From Streptomyces sp. NRRL WC-3742 (GTDB lineage Bacteria; Actinomycetota; Actinomycetes; Streptomycetales; Streptomycetaceae): a stretch of 64,000 nt of DNA. Positions 51,631-60,652 of this stretch are shown here, piece by piece; within the stretch, counting starts at the first letter, position 1, and each line of letters begins with the position of its first letter. The position numbers and the translations under genes were made by a program. The stretch lies in contig NZ_JOCF01000048.1 in NCBI RefSeq assembly GCF_000720635.1, positions 1 to 64,000 of the forward strand, given 5' to 3'. A model generated the notes under the pieces. The model saw nothing but the letters and a program-made list of their open reading frames with translations, did no database searches and was not told the DNA's origin.

Positions 51631-52251
51631 TCAGGCCCGTGCGTGGGCGGCGCGGCGGCGGCTCGCGGCGGCGTGCTCGACCAGGGTGACGAGCACTTCC
51701 TTGCCGTCCTCCCGCTGCCGCGCGTCGCAGAGCACGACGGGGATCGCGGGGTCGAGGTCGAGCGCGTCGCGGACCTCCTCGGGGGCGAACCGCTCGGCGC
51801 CGTCGAAGCAGTTGACCGCGACGACGAACGGGATGCCGCGCTGCTCGAAGAAGTCCACGGAGGGGAAGCAGTCGGCGAGCCGCCGGGTGTCGGCGATCAC
51901 GACCGCGCCGAGCGCGCCCCGGGCCAGCTCGTCCCAGACGAACCAGAACCGGTCCTGCCCGGGCGTGCCGAACAGGTAGAGGGCGACGCCGGCGTTGAGG
52001 TCGATCCGGCCGAAGTCCATCGCCACGGTCGTGGTGCGCTTGGTCTCCACGCCCGAGGTGTCGTCGACCGGGCGGCCGAGTTCGCTCAGCTCCTCCTCGG
52101 TGCGCAGCGGGCGGATCTCGCTGACCGCCCCGACCAGGGTGGTCTTGCCCGCGCCGAATCCCCCGGCGACCAGGATCTTCACGGCGGCGGCCGGCCCGCC
52201 CCGCCAGCGGGGGCCGGTGGCGGGGGTGTGGTCAGAGCGCACGGAGTCCAT
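51631..52251 (-). CDS. cvnD: conservon GTPase CvnD
   Basis: This 204-residue protein is the Ras-like GTP-binding component of a conservon. Motifs are P-loop LVAGGFGAGKTTLVGAV (about 27-43), switch segments including TTTVAMDFGRI, DxxG-type LFGTPGQDRFWFVWDEL, and NCFDGAERF in place of NKxD, which is usual for CvnD proteins. The four-gene order cvnA-B-C-D is complete. The start overlaps the end of cvnC by 20 bp. In the family these proteins form a membrane-associated sensory complex resembling eukaryotic G-protein signalling, regulating development or antibiotic production. Confidence 0.92.
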   Translation of the reverse strand: MDSVRSDHTPATGPRWRGGPAAAVKILVAGGFGAGKTTLVGAVSEIRPLRTEEELSELGRPVDDTSGVETKRTTTVAMDFGRIDLNAGVALYLFGTPGQDRFWFVWDELARGALGAVVIADTRRLADCFPSVDFFEQRGIPFVVAVNCFDGAERFAPEEVRDALDLDPAIPVVLCDARQREDGKEVLVTLVEHAAASRRRAAHARA

Positions 52252-52867
52252 TGATCACGTCTCGCAGCAGTCGCTCGTCGGGCAGTTCGGCGAGCGGGAC
52301 GGGTCGGGTGACGCTGATGAGGTCCGCGTCGTAGAGGTCGCCGAGCAGGACCCGTACGACGCTGACCGGCAGGTCGGTGTACGAGCCCAGCTCGGCGACG
52401 GACAGTGGCTCGCGGCGGCACCAGGCCAGGATGGTCTGGTGCTCCGGGTCGAGGACGTGGGCGGGCACGGCCCCGGCCGTCGGGCCGGGCTCGGCGGCGG
52501 TGATCAGCGAGATCAGGTCGAACAGGCCCTCCTCGACGGGCCGGGTGCGGCCCCTGGTCATCGAGTAGAGCCGGACGACCGGGCCGGCCTCGTCGTCGAA
52601 CCAGTGCGTCTCGACCGGGGCGCGCGGACGGAAGAGGTCGACCTCTGGGTCGTCCTCCTCCGCCGGCTCCCCGAACACCGCCGCCGCGGCCGGCCCGTCC
52701 GGGACGTCCCGCGCCTCCGGGACATCCCGCGCGTCCGGCCCGTCCGGCCCGTCCGACCCGTCCGGGATATCCGGCCCGTCCGGGATATCCGGCCCGTCCG
52801 GTATGTCGGGTACCGCCCGTATGACCGGCACCTGGGGCCCGTCCGTCTCGCCCTTCGAATCCGCCAT
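52232..52867 (-). CDS. cvnC: conservon DUF742 protein CvnC
   Basis: This 211-residue protein has the DUF742 domain characteristic of CvnC in the C-terminal half (about 85-211; WFDDEAGPVVRLYSMTRGRT, EHQTILAWCRREPLSVAELG, LPVSVVRVLLGDLYDADLI), a winged-helix-like fold that interacts with CvnD. The first 60 residues are a DIPDGPDIPDG-type acidic repeat encoded by 9-bp DNA repeats, variable between strains. GGGAGG lies before the ATG. It is 8 bp after cvnB. Confidence 0.9.
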   Translation of the reverse strand: MADSKGETDGPQVPVIRAVPDIPDGPDIPDGPDIPDGSDGPDGPDARDVPEARDVPDGPAAAAVFGEPAEEDDPEVDLFRPRAPVETHWFDDEAGPVVRLYSMTRGRTRPVEEGLFDLISLITAAEPGPTAGAVPAHVLDPEHQTILAWCRREPLSVAELGSYTDLPVSVVRVLLGDLYDADLISVTRPVPLAELPDERLLRDVINGLRAL

Positions 52868-52875
52868 CGGACCGC

Positions 52876-53295
52876 TTACCTCCCGGGAGGCGCGGCTTCG
52901 GTGCGCGGCTCGGCGGCCATGTGCTCGCCGACCCGCTTGACCAGCAGCGCCATCTCGTAGGCGATCTGACCGATGTCCGCCTCGGCCTCGCTCAGTACGG
53001 CCAGACAGCTGCCGTCGCCGGCGGCCGTGATGAACAGGAAGGCTTCGTCCAGCTCCACCATGGTCTGGCGGACGCCGCCGACCTTGAAGTGCCCGCCGGC
53101 ACCCTTGGCCAGGCTGTGGAAGCCGGCCGCGACGGCGGCCAGGTGCTCGGCGTCCTCGCGGTCGAGGCCGCGGGAGGCGCCGGTGGCCAGGCCGTCGCTG
53201 GAGAGGATCACCGCGTGCCGCAGCGCCGCCACGCGTCCGACCAGGTCGTCCAGGAGCCAGTTGAGGTCGCCGGGCGGCTGCGTCGAAGTGGTCAT
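52876..53295 (-). CDS. cvnB: conservon roadblock/LC7 protein CvnB
   Basis: This 139-residue roadblock/LC7 protein is a small dimeric regulator that acts with the GTPase. Segments LNWLLDDLVGRVAALRHAVI, LSSDGLATGASRGLDREDAE and GAGGHFKVGGVRQTMVEL are typical. Its ATG overlaps the cvnA stop (ATGA). The cvn genes are all transcribed together. The extra cytoplasmic linkers of CvnA probably dock it. Confidence 0.93.
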   Translation of the reverse strand: MTTSTQPPGDLNWLLDDLVGRVAALRHAVILSSDGLATGASRGLDREDAEHLAAVAAGFHSLAKGAGGHFKVGGVRQTMVELDEAFLFITAAGDGSCLAVLSEAEADIGQIAYEMALLVKRVGEHMAAEPRTEAAPPGR

Positions 53296-56200
53296 GAGTC
53301 AGTTCCTTCCGCTGGAGCGGGTGGTGCGGGTGAGGCCGGTGTCGAGGGTGTTGAGGGTGTTGAGGGTGGAGCCGGCGTCGAGGGTGCTGAGGGTGTTGAG
53401 GGTGGAGCCGGTGTTGCGGGAGTCGTGAACGGCCCGGGGCCCCCGGGGCGCAGCGGTACGGCGGGCGGGCCGGGCGGCACCCGGCGGGCCAGCACCGCGT
53501 TGGCGCCCTCGCCGTCCGTGGGGGCGGGCAGGGCAGCCGGGGCGGGCGCCGGGCTGATCGCGCGCCGGGTGGTGTCGGGCGGCTGCCAGGCCGGGACGGG
53601 AGCGGGGCCGGGCGCGGACGGCACGGTGGCGCCGCGGCCGCGGGTGAAGCCCCGCTGGAAGGAGGCGAAGGTCGCCCGCGCCTCCTCCGGCGAGCGCTCC
53701 CGCGTCTCGCTGCCGTCGGTCGCGTCGGCCGGGCCGTCGGGCTCGCCGCCGCCACTGCTGCTGCCGCTGCGAAATCGTTCCGTCCGCTGTTCCTTGAGCT
53801 GCGGCGCCAGGTTCGCCTGCCGGACGCGCCGGGGCAGCCCGCCCTCCGTCCGGGATGCGGACACCGGCGTGGACGCGGGCGTGGGCGCGGACGCGGAAAC
53901 GGACGTGGACACGGCGCCGTCCACCGGTGCGACGGCAGCTACGGAACCTTCCGCCGCGACAACCTCCTCCGGCCGCCGGTGCCTGCCCGGCCCGGACGAG
54001 CCGTTCGCACCGTGCGAGCCGTTCGCTCCGTTCGACCCGGCGGGCACGCCGTCCGAGGGCGCCCCCGGGGAGGGGACGAGCGTCGGCCCGCCCCGTCCGC
54101 GCGCGGCCCGGCGCGGCAGCCCGCCTGCGGTCCGCCCGCCCTCCGGCGCGGACGGCCGGGGCCCACCGGCCACCCGGTGCCTGCCGCCGGCGCCCGAAGC
54201 ACTGTCCGAGCCGCCACCGGCGCCACCGCCCGAACCGCCCGAGCCAGCCGAACCGCCCGAACCGCCGGAGCCACCCGAGCCACCCCGCGTACGCCCCGTA
54301 GAACCGCTCCCGGCAGCCGACCCCGGCACCGCCACCAGCTCCCGCTGCCCGCGCCGCCCGCCCGAGGCACCCTCGGCCCCCGGCGGCTCCGCCCGCCCGT
54401 CCGGCGCCTCCGCGAGCAGCTCGCGCGGGATGAGCACGACCGCCGTCGTCCCCCCGAACGGCGAGGGCCGCAGGTGGACGCGGATGCCGTGCCGCCGCGC
54501 GAGCCGGCTGACCACGAACAGGCCGAGGCGGTCGGTGTCGGCGAGGTCGAACTCCTGCTCCACGGCGAGGCGTTCGTTGATCTCGGTGAGCAGCTGCTCG
54601 CTCAGCCCGAGCCCCCGGTCGTCGATCTCCAGGGCGAAGCCGTGCGCCACCACCTCGCCCTGGACGGTGACCTGGGTGCTGGGCGGGGAGAACACAGCAG
54701 CGTTCTCGACGAGTTCGGCCACCAGGTGGGTGACGTCGGCGACGGCGCTGCCGAGCAGCCCGGTGCCGGGGAAGGGCCGCACGGTGACCCGGGCGTAGTC
54801 CTCGACCTCGCCGACGGCCGCGCGCACCACGTCCACCATCCGGACGGGCTTGCGCCAGGCGCGCCCGGGCGAGCCGCCCGCGAGGATGATCAGGCCCTCG
54901 GCGTGGCGGCGCATGCGGGTGGTGAGGTGGTCGACCTTGAAGAGGTCCTCCAGCTCGGCCGGGTTCTCGGTGCGGCGCTCCATGGTGTCGAGCAGGGTGA
55001 GCTGGCGGTGGAGCAGCACCTGGCTGCGCCGGGCGAGGTTGACGAAGACGGCGGAGACGCCGCGTCTGAGGTCGGCCTGTTCGACGGCGGCCTCGACGGC
55101 GGCGCGCTGGACGGCGTTGAACGCCTGGCCGACCTGTCCGATCTCCGCGTCCCCGAAGTGGAGTTCGGGTGCCTCGGCGGCCACGTCGACGGCCTCGCCC
55201 TTGCGCAGGCGCACCATGACGGACGGCAGCCTGGTGCTCGCGAGTTCGTTGGCCGCGTTGCGCAGGCCGATGAGTTCGCGGGCCAGGCCCCGGCCGATCC
55301 GCAGGGAGATGACGATGGACAGCACGACGGCGACGAGGCCGACGGCGCCGGCGATGCCGCCGCGCAGCAGGGCGGACATGGCGGCGGCGTTCTGGCGTTC
55401 GTCGATTCCGGCGGCGATGCGGCCGTTGATGGCGCTGAGGTCGCCGAGGGAGCGGTCGGCGGTCTCGCGCCAGTTGTCGCCGGCGAGGGCCTGGGTGACG
55501 CGGTCGGGGCCGCCGGCGCCGACGAAGTCCGCCTCGGCGCGGGTGAGGGCGGACCAGGCGTCGCCGCCGCGCAGGGCGATGTAGTCGGACTGGTCGTCCG
55601 CTTCGAGTTCGGCGACGTAGACGGTGAACAGGGCCTGCTGGTTGTGCAGGGCGTCCAGTGCGACCTGGTACTGCTCGGCGGTGGGCTTGGTGGTGCTGGT
55701 GCGCAGGCCGTCCATGGCCGCGTCCTCCTGCGAGAGGTACTCGCGGGCGCGGACGAGCTCGATCAGGATGGTGCCCTGGCGAGGGAGTTGGCCGCTCTGC
55801 CGGGCGACGAAGGCGGAGCGGAAGCCGAAGACGGGTTTGACGAGGTCCCCGTACTGGGCGAGTGCGAACTCCCAGTTGAGCGCGGCGCGGGCGACCTGGG
55901 CGCGCAGCGGGCCGAGTTGGTCGGCGGCGGCGAGGATCTGCAGGTAGCGGCCGCGCTGGCCCTGGGAGAGCTGCTCGGAGGAGTTGTCCTTCTTCTGCCG
56001 CAGTACGTCGAGGCTGCGGTCGGTGGCGGCCCTGGCGCGGTCGAAGCCGTCCTTGGCGACGGGCGCGTTGGGGTCGGCCAGGCGCCGGACGGCGGCACGG
56101 CGCTCGTTCTGCAGGTCGGCGGCGTACTGGTCGACCGGTGTACTGAACTCCTTGTACGTACGGCTGATCTTCAGCTGGTTCCAGACGTCGCCGGTGGTGG

Positions 56201-56297
56201 CGACGGTCGCGTACGCCCACAGGGCGATGAGCGCGACGATGGGCACCAGGAGCAGCGCGATGATCTTCGCGCGGATCGAGCTGCTGCGCAGACGCAT
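53292..56297 (-). CDS. cvnA: conservon sensor histidine kinase-like CvnA
   Basis: This 1001-residue membrane protein has a first transmembrane helix (about 10-30), an extracytoplasmic nitrate/nitrite-sensor-like domain (about 45-305), a second helix (about 310-332), a HAMP region (about 333-395), and a histidine-kinase-type ATPase domain (about 505-625; VAELVENAAVFSPPSTQVTV, IDDRGLGLSEQLL, RLGLFVVSRLARRHGI). No classic phospho-acceptor His box is obvious. After about 640 there is a 360-residue Gly/Ser/Pro-rich tail with internal repeats. It senses an unknown signal and works with CvnB, C and D. Confidence 0.92.
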   Translation of the reverse strand: MRLRSSSIRAKIIALLLVPIVALIALWAYATVATTGDVWNQLKISRTYKEFSTPVDQYAADLQNERRAAVRRLADPNAPVAKDGFDRARAATDRSLDVLRQKKDNSSEQLSQGQRGRYLQILAAADQLGPLRAQVARAALNWEFALAQYGDLVKPVFGFRSAFVARQSGQLPRQGTILIELVRAREYLSQEDAAMDGLRTSTTKPTAEQYQVALDALHNQQALFTVYVAELEADDQSDYIALRGGDAWSALTRAEADFVGAGGPDRVTQALAGDNWRETADRSLGDLSAINGRIAAGIDERQNAAAMSALLRGGIAGAVGLVAVVLSIVISLRIGRGLARELIGLRNAANELASTRLPSVMVRLRKGEAVDVAAEAPELHFGDAEIGQVGQAFNAVQRAAVEAAVEQADLRRGVSAVFVNLARRSQVLLHRQLTLLDTMERRTENPAELEDLFKVDHLTTRMRRHAEGLIILAGGSPGRAWRKPVRMVDVVRAAVGEVEDYARVTVRPFPGTGLLGSAVADVTHLVAELVENAAVFSPPSTQVTVQGEVVAHGFALEIDDRGLGLSEQLLTEINERLAVEQEFDLADTDRLGLFVVSRLARRHGIRVHLRPSPFGGTTAVVLIPRELLAEAPDGRAEPPGAEGASGGRRGQRELVAVPGSAAGSGSTGRTRGGSGGSGGSGGSAGSGGSGGGAGGGSDSASGAGGRHRVAGGPRPSAPEGGRTAGGLPRRAARGRGGPTLVPSPGAPSDGVPAGSNGANGSHGANGSSGPGRHRRPEEVVAAEGSVAAVAPVDGAVSTSVSASAPTPASTPVSASRTEGGLPRRVRQANLAPQLKEQRTERFRSGSSSGGGEPDGPADATDGSETRERSPEEARATFASFQRGFTRGRGATVPSAPGPAPVPAWQPPDTTRRAISPAPAPAALPAPTDGEGANAVLARRVPPGPPAVPLRPGGPGPFTTPATPAPPSTPSAPSTPAPPSTPSTPSTPASPAPPAPAEGTDS

Positions 56298-56776
56298 GGA
56301 GTCCTCGGTCGGGAGTGTGCCAGGCGCGGGCCGGTAGGCGTGGACGGTGCTTCAGCGGTGGGGGCGTGGGGGTGGGGCTGGAGTGGATCGTCGGATCGGG
56401 CCTGGCCGGGGGCCCGGCCGTGGGTCTGCGCGACTCTACTACGCCCTGACCACTCGTTCGAGGGTCGAATCCGTCCGCACTTTCCGCCCGCCATTCCGCT
56501 TGCGCGGGACACGTCAGGATCGGCGGGCGATCATCGTCGATCGGCGCCCGGATCGTCAGCATTCACACGGTTTGCGCACCCGTCGACCTCGTCCCGGCGG
56601 CTGGTGACGCCTCCACCCGATCTCCCCCGTCCGGGCACTCCTCGTCCGGGTCGGTGCCGATCTCGTCGCGTCACGGTCACAACCCTGGGCAGTGGCAGGG
56701 CGATCCGGTAGTTTCGCTGCACCCGCCACGACCGGGCGCGGCCGGCATGCGCGGAAGTGGCGAACCGAGGAGGACC
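56298..56776. other. divergent promoter region, cvnA / acyl-CoA ligase
   Basis: About 480 bp with no gene. AT-richer patches near 56433-56480 (CTACTACGCCCTGACC and on) and 56560-56575 are candidates for the cvn promoter; TTTCGC-like bases near 56715 may belong to the ligase promoter. No palindrome is convincing. Confidence 0.45.
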
Positions 56777-58603
56777 GTGCGCGAGTTCACCACCCCCGCC
56801 CCGGCCTGGCCCGAGGCCACCGGTGGACTCGCCGACAGCCTCTACGACACCGCCGACCGCCACCCCGCCCTGGTCCAGCTCTCCCGGCTCGGCCCGGACG
56901 GAAGCTGGCGGGACGTGACGGCGCGGGAGTTCCGCGACGAGGTGCTCGCCCTCGCCAAGGGCCTGCTCACCCAGGGCGTGCGCTACGGCGACCGGGTCGC
57001 CCTGATGGCCCGCACCCGCTACGAGTGGACGCTGTTCGACTACGCGCTCTGGTCGATCGGCGCGATCACCGTCCCGATCTACCCCACCTCCGCGCCCGAC
57101 CAGGTGCGCTGGATACTCGCCGAGACCCAGGCGGTGGCCTGCCTGGTCGAGGACGAGGACGCCGCGATGACCGTCGGCGCCGTGTGCGACGCCCTGCCCG
57201 ACCTGACCGGCATCTGGCAGCTGGACCGCGACTGCGTGGGCGCGATCGTCGAGGACGGCGTCGGCGTGCCGGACTCGCTCGTCCACCGCCAGCGCCTGGG
57301 GGTCGCGCCCGGCAACGTCGCCACCGTCGTCTACACCTCCGGCACCACCGGCCGCCCCAAGGGCTGCCTGATCACCCACGCCAACCTGGCCGCCGAGGCC
57401 GACGCCATGCTCGGCGGCTGGGGCGACGTCCTGCGCGACACCGCCGGCGAACAGCCCTCCACCCTGATGTTCCTGCCGCTGGCGCACGTGTACGGGCGGG
57501 CGGTGCAGGTCGCGGCGATGCGCGGGGGCCTGCGGATCGGACACGTCCCGGACGTCTCCGCCGACGTGCTGATGCCCGCCCTCGCGAGCTTCGCGCCGAC
57601 CTTCCTCAACGCCGTCCCCTACGTCCTGGAGAAGGTCTTCCAGCGGGCGCGGCAGGCCGCCGAGGACGCCGGGCGCGGCGAACTCTTCGAACAGGCCCGA
57701 CAGGTGGCCGTCGACTGGGCCGAGGCCCGCGAACGGAAGACCTTCGGGCGCGGCCCCGGCCCCGGCCCCGCCCTGCGGCTGCGCCACCTCGCGTACGAGC
57801 GCACCGTCTACCCCAGACTGCGCGCCGCGCTCGGCGGCAAGGTGCGCACCGTGATGTGCGGGGGCTCCACGCTGCGGCGCGAACTGGGCCTGTTCCTCAC
57901 CGGCGCGGGCTTCCAGCTGTACGAGGGCTTCGGGCTGACCGAGACCGCCGCCGCGATCGCCGCCAACCCGGCCCGGCGCCAGAAACTCGGCACGGTCGGC
58001 CGGCCGATGCCGGGCTGCTCGGTGTCCCTGGCGGACGACGGCGAGGTGTGGGTGCGCGGCCCGATGGTCTTCGGCGGGTACCTCAACCACCCCCGCTGCA
58101 CGGCCGAGGCGCTGGTCGACGGCTGGTTCGCCACCGGGGACCTCGGCCGCCTCGATGAGGACGGCTACCTCACCATCACCGGCCGCAAGAAGGACCTGAT
58201 CGTCACCAGCAGTGGCAAGAACCTCGCGCCGGCCGCGCTGGAGGAGCGGGTCACGGCGCATCCGCTGGTCTCCCAGTGCCTGGTGGTGGGCGACGACCGC
58301 CCGTACGTGGCGGCGCTGATCACCCTCGACCCGTCCGCGCTGGCGCACTGGCTCAAGACCCACGGGCGCGAGCAGCTGGACACCTGGACGGCGATCGCGG
58401 ACGAGCAGCTGCACACGGAGATCCAGCGCGCGGTGGGCGCGGCGAACGCGGCGGTGTCGCGGGCCGAGTCGATCCGCGCCTTCCGGCTGCTGCCACAGGA
58501 GTTCAGCGTGGAGCAGGGGATGGTGACGCCCTCGCTCAAGCTGCGCCGCTCGGTGATCGAGCAGCACCACGCTGCGGACATCGAGGAGCTGTACGCCTCC
58601 TGA
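56777..58603 (+). CDS. long-chain acyl-CoA ligase (AMP-forming)
   Basis: This 608-residue ANL-superfamily enzyme activates fatty acids to acyl-CoA with ATP. Motifs are the P-loop VVYTSGTTGRPKGCLITH (about 184-201), YEGFGLTETAAAIAANP (A5 region), GWFATGDLGRLDEDGYLTI, and GRKKDLIVTSSGKNLAPAAL near the C-terminal hinge. The catalytic C-terminal Lys should lie in EQGMVTPSLKLRRSV. The GTG has AGGAGG four bases upstream, a short spacing; an ATG ten codons upstream is an alternative. It is monocistronic and divergent from the conservon. Confidence 0.9.
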   Translation: MREFTTPAPAWPEATGGLADSLYDTADRHPALVQLSRLGPDGSWRDVTAREFRDEVLALAKGLLTQGVRYGDRVALMARTRYEWTLFDYALWSIGAITVPIYPTSAPDQVRWILAETQAVACLVEDEDAAMTVGAVCDALPDLTGIWQLDRDCVGAIVEDGVGVPDSLVHRQRLGVAPGNVATVVYTSGTTGRPKGCLITHANLAAEADAMLGGWGDVLRDTAGEQPSTLMFLPLAHVYGRAVQVAAMRGGLRIGHVPDVSADVLMPALASFAPTFLNAVPYVLEKVFQRARQAAEDAGRGELFEQARQVAVDWAEARERKTFGRGPGPGPALRLRHLAYERTVYPRLRAALGGKVRTVMCGGSTLRRELGLFLTGAGFQLYEGFGLTETAAAIAANPARRQKLGTVGRPMPGCSVSLADDGEVWVRGPMVFGGYLNHPRCTAEALVDGWFATGDLGRLDEDGYLTITGRKKDLIVTSSGKNLAPAALEERVTAHPLVSQCLVVGDDRPYVAALITLDPSALAHWLKTHGREQLDTWTAIADEQLHTEIQRAVGAANAAVSRAESIRAFRLLPQEFSVEQGMVTPSLKLRRSVIEQHHAADIEELYAS

Positions 58604-58678
58604 CGGTTCGTCCGTTTCCTTGTCTTTGCGGGTGATTGGGAGTGGCCGCCGAGCCGGGCGGGTTCACCGGGAGTTCCC

Positions 58679-58705
58679 TTGACGGGCCGATTGGTCTAGT
58701 CCATC
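58679..58705 (+). promoter_or_regulatory. DasR-type operator (dre) and promoter for polysaccharide deacetylase
   Basis: ATTGGTCTAGTCCATC (58690-58705) matches the known DasR box ACTGGTCTAGACCAGT at 12 of 16 positions, with the core TGGTCTAG intact. It lies in the spacer of a TTGACG (58679-58684) promoter 75 bp before the deacetylase start, suggesting control by N-acetylglucosamine and chitin signals. Confidence 0.72.
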
Positions 58706-58766
58706 GTTGCTCTTCGCTCACCGCGCTCACCCCACGGGCGCGTTCCCCCACCCCAGGAGTCCTCAC

Positions 58767-59909
58767 GTGTCCGTGTCCTCGCGCGTGTCCGCGCTGGCCG
58801 CCTCCGTCGCACTGCTCACCGGGCTCACCTGCCCCGCCGCCTTCGCGGCCGGCCCTTCCGCCGCCGCGCCTTCCGGCTCCGCGCCGGCCGTCAACCTCGC
58901 CACCAACCCCGGCTTCGAACTGCCCGCACCCAACCTCGCCGACTGGGGCAGCGTCCCCGGCTGGAACTGCACCGGCGGCCCCGCCGAGGCGGCCGTCACC
59001 ACCACCGCCCCGCACTCCGGCACCTCCGCGCTCACCGTCACCCCGGCCAACGCCGACTCCACCGGCGAGTGCGCCCAGACCGTCTCCGTCCAGCCCAACA
59101 CCACCTACACCGCCTCGGCCTGGGTGCGCGGCAGCTTCGTCCACCTCGGCGCCACCGGCACCGGCAAGGACGTCGCCCCCGCCTGGACGGAGACCACCGG
59201 CGGCGGCTGGCAGCAGCTCACCACCCGCTTCACCACCGGGCCCAACGCCCGCAGCATCCGGCTGTACGTCCACGGCTGGTACCAGCAGGGCCCCTTCTCC
59301 GTGGACGACGTCCGCGTGGACGGCCCCGCGCCCGCCCCCGCCACGGCCGCCGGGTCCGTCCCCACCAGTGACAAGGTCGTCTTCTTCACCGTCGACGACG
59401 GCTGGTCCCGCCCCGCCGACGCGGAGAAGTTCCTCGCCGACCACCACCTGCCCATCACCACGTTCCCCCTGCCGATGCCGGCCGCCACCGACCCCTCCTA
59501 CTTCAAGCGGGTCACCGCCGTCGCCGGCTCCTCCGTGCAGGACCACAGCGTCTCCCACAGCGACCTCACCAAGCTGCCGCTCGACCAGCAGCAGGTCGAG
59601 ATCTGCGACGCCCGCGACTCCCTCACCCGCCTCTTCGGCACCGCGCCGGTCGTCTTCCGCCCGCCGTTCTTCGCCTCCAACGCCGACACCCTCCAGGCCG
59701 CCGCCAACTGCGGCATCCGCACCGTCCTCACCGCCGACGCCGACTTCAGCTGGGGCGCCTCCAACATCTGGCACCCGGGCCTGCTCCAGCCCGGCGACGT
59801 CATCCTGATGCACTGGTCCGACACCGTCGCCGCCGACTTCCAGCGCGCCCTCGCCGCCGCCGACGCCGCCGGCCTCAAGCCCGCCGGCCTCACCGACTAC
59901 CTCCACTGA
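58767..59909 (+). CDS. secreted polysaccharide deacetylase with N-terminal CBM
   Basis: This 380-residue protein has a Sec signal (VSVSSRVSALAASVALLTGL, cleavage near AFA-A), a carbohydrate-binding beta-sandwich of the CBM4/9 type (about 43-190; NLATNPGFELPAPNLADWG) and a NodB polysaccharide deacetylase domain (about 200-375). The metal/catalytic motifs are VFFTVDDGWSRP (Asp-Asp), DHSVSHSDL (HSxSH) and VFRPPFFASN. It probably removes acetyl groups from chitin or peptidoglycan. AGGAG supports the GTG. Its promoter contains a DasR box, and a hairpin terminator follows. Confidence 0.88.
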   Translation: MSVSSRVSALAASVALLTGLTCPAAFAAGPSAAAPSGSAPAVNLATNPGFELPAPNLADWGSVPGWNCTGGPAEAAVTTTAPHSGTSALTVTPANADSTGECAQTVSVQPNTTYTASAWVRGSFVHLGATGTGKDVAPAWTETTGGGWQQLTTRFTTGPNARSIRLYVHGWYQQGPFSVDDVRVDGPAPAPATAAGSVPTSDKVVFFTVDDGWSRPADAEKFLADHHLPITTFPLPMPAATDPSYFKRVTAVAGSSVQDHSVSHSDLTKLPLDQQQVEICDARDSLTRLFGTAPVVFRPPFFASNADTLQAAANCGIRTVLTADADFSWGASNIWHPGLLQPGDVILMHWSDTVAADFQRALAAADAAGLKPAGLTDYLH

Positions 59910-59921
59910 CCGACCCCCACC

Positions 59922-59960
59922 CCGCGCCCGCGCCGCCCCCACCGGGCTGCGCGGGCGCGG
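59922..59960. terminator. 12-bp hairpin after polysaccharide deacetylase
   Basis: CCGCGCCCGCGC pairs perfectly with GCGCGGGCGCGG around a 15-nt loop, between the deacetylase stop and the convergent small gene. Confidence 0.8.
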
Positions 59961-59964
59961 CCGT

Positions 59965-60366
59965 TCAGCCGCCCGGGACGCCTCGGACGCCGAAGACCTT
60001 CTCGACCCAGCCGTTCAGACGCGCACCGAAGTCGGCGTCATCGGTGATGTCGTTCGCGGGGATCGGCCCACCCGCATCGTCCTCCAAGGGCCTCTGCTCC
60101 CAGTGCGCCGCCAGGTAGCCCACGTCCGCCCAGCCGCCCCGGTACAGCGTCACCTCGAGCCCCGCCCCCGTGCGCCGGTCCTCGATCCGCACGCCCACCG
60201 AGTCCGGATCGACCACCCGGGCTCGGTCCGTGTGCAGCGGCTGCGGCCAGGAGGCGAGCCAGTCGCGCCACGTCGGCGCGGCCACCGTCAGCCCCGCCTC
60301 GCGCCACAGCGGCGTCAGGGCGGCGATCCGCGCGGCGGCCAGGTCCAGGTCGACGATCCGGTCCAC
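59965..60366 (-). CDS. hypothetical protein (133 aa)
   Basis: I do not recognise this protein. It is rich in Trp, starts with a helix DRIVDLDLAAARIAALTPLW and continues with TWRDWLASWPQPLHTDRARV and YRGGWADVGYLAAHWEQRPL. It looks like a small cytoplasmic alpha/beta domain of the kind found as immunity or SMI1-like proteins in streptomycetes, but I cannot assign it. The GTG at 60366 has GGAGAGG upstream; an ATG seven codons earlier has no such signal. It lies between convergent and divergent neighbours with its own promoter. Confidence 0.6.
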   Translation of the reverse strand: MDRIVDLDLAAARIAALTPLWREAGLTVAAPTWRDWLASWPQPLHTDRARVVDPDSVGVRIEDRRTGAGLEVTLYRGGWADVGYLAAHWEQRPLEDDAGGPIPANDITDDADFGARLNGWVEKVFGVRGVPGG

Positions 60367-60652
60367 GGCGGTGGCACCTCTCCTCATGCCCCGGGCTCGG
60401 GGCGGGCGTTGACAGTGTGGTCGCGGCGCTGTTCTGATGAGGGGGTGCAGCGTGGCGCCGGCCAGAGAGTAGTGGGCAGGCCGGTGGCCGGGCGAGCACC
60501 TTTTCGAAGGGACGACGCGCGATGAGCATCCTCTCCGCCACCCTGATCTGACCTGCGCGGCCGCCGTGACCGGCGCCGCGTCCTCCGCTGCGCCCGGTGC
60601 GTGCGGCCGTGACTCCCCGAACCTTCCGGAGACTCACCACACACGCATGCCC

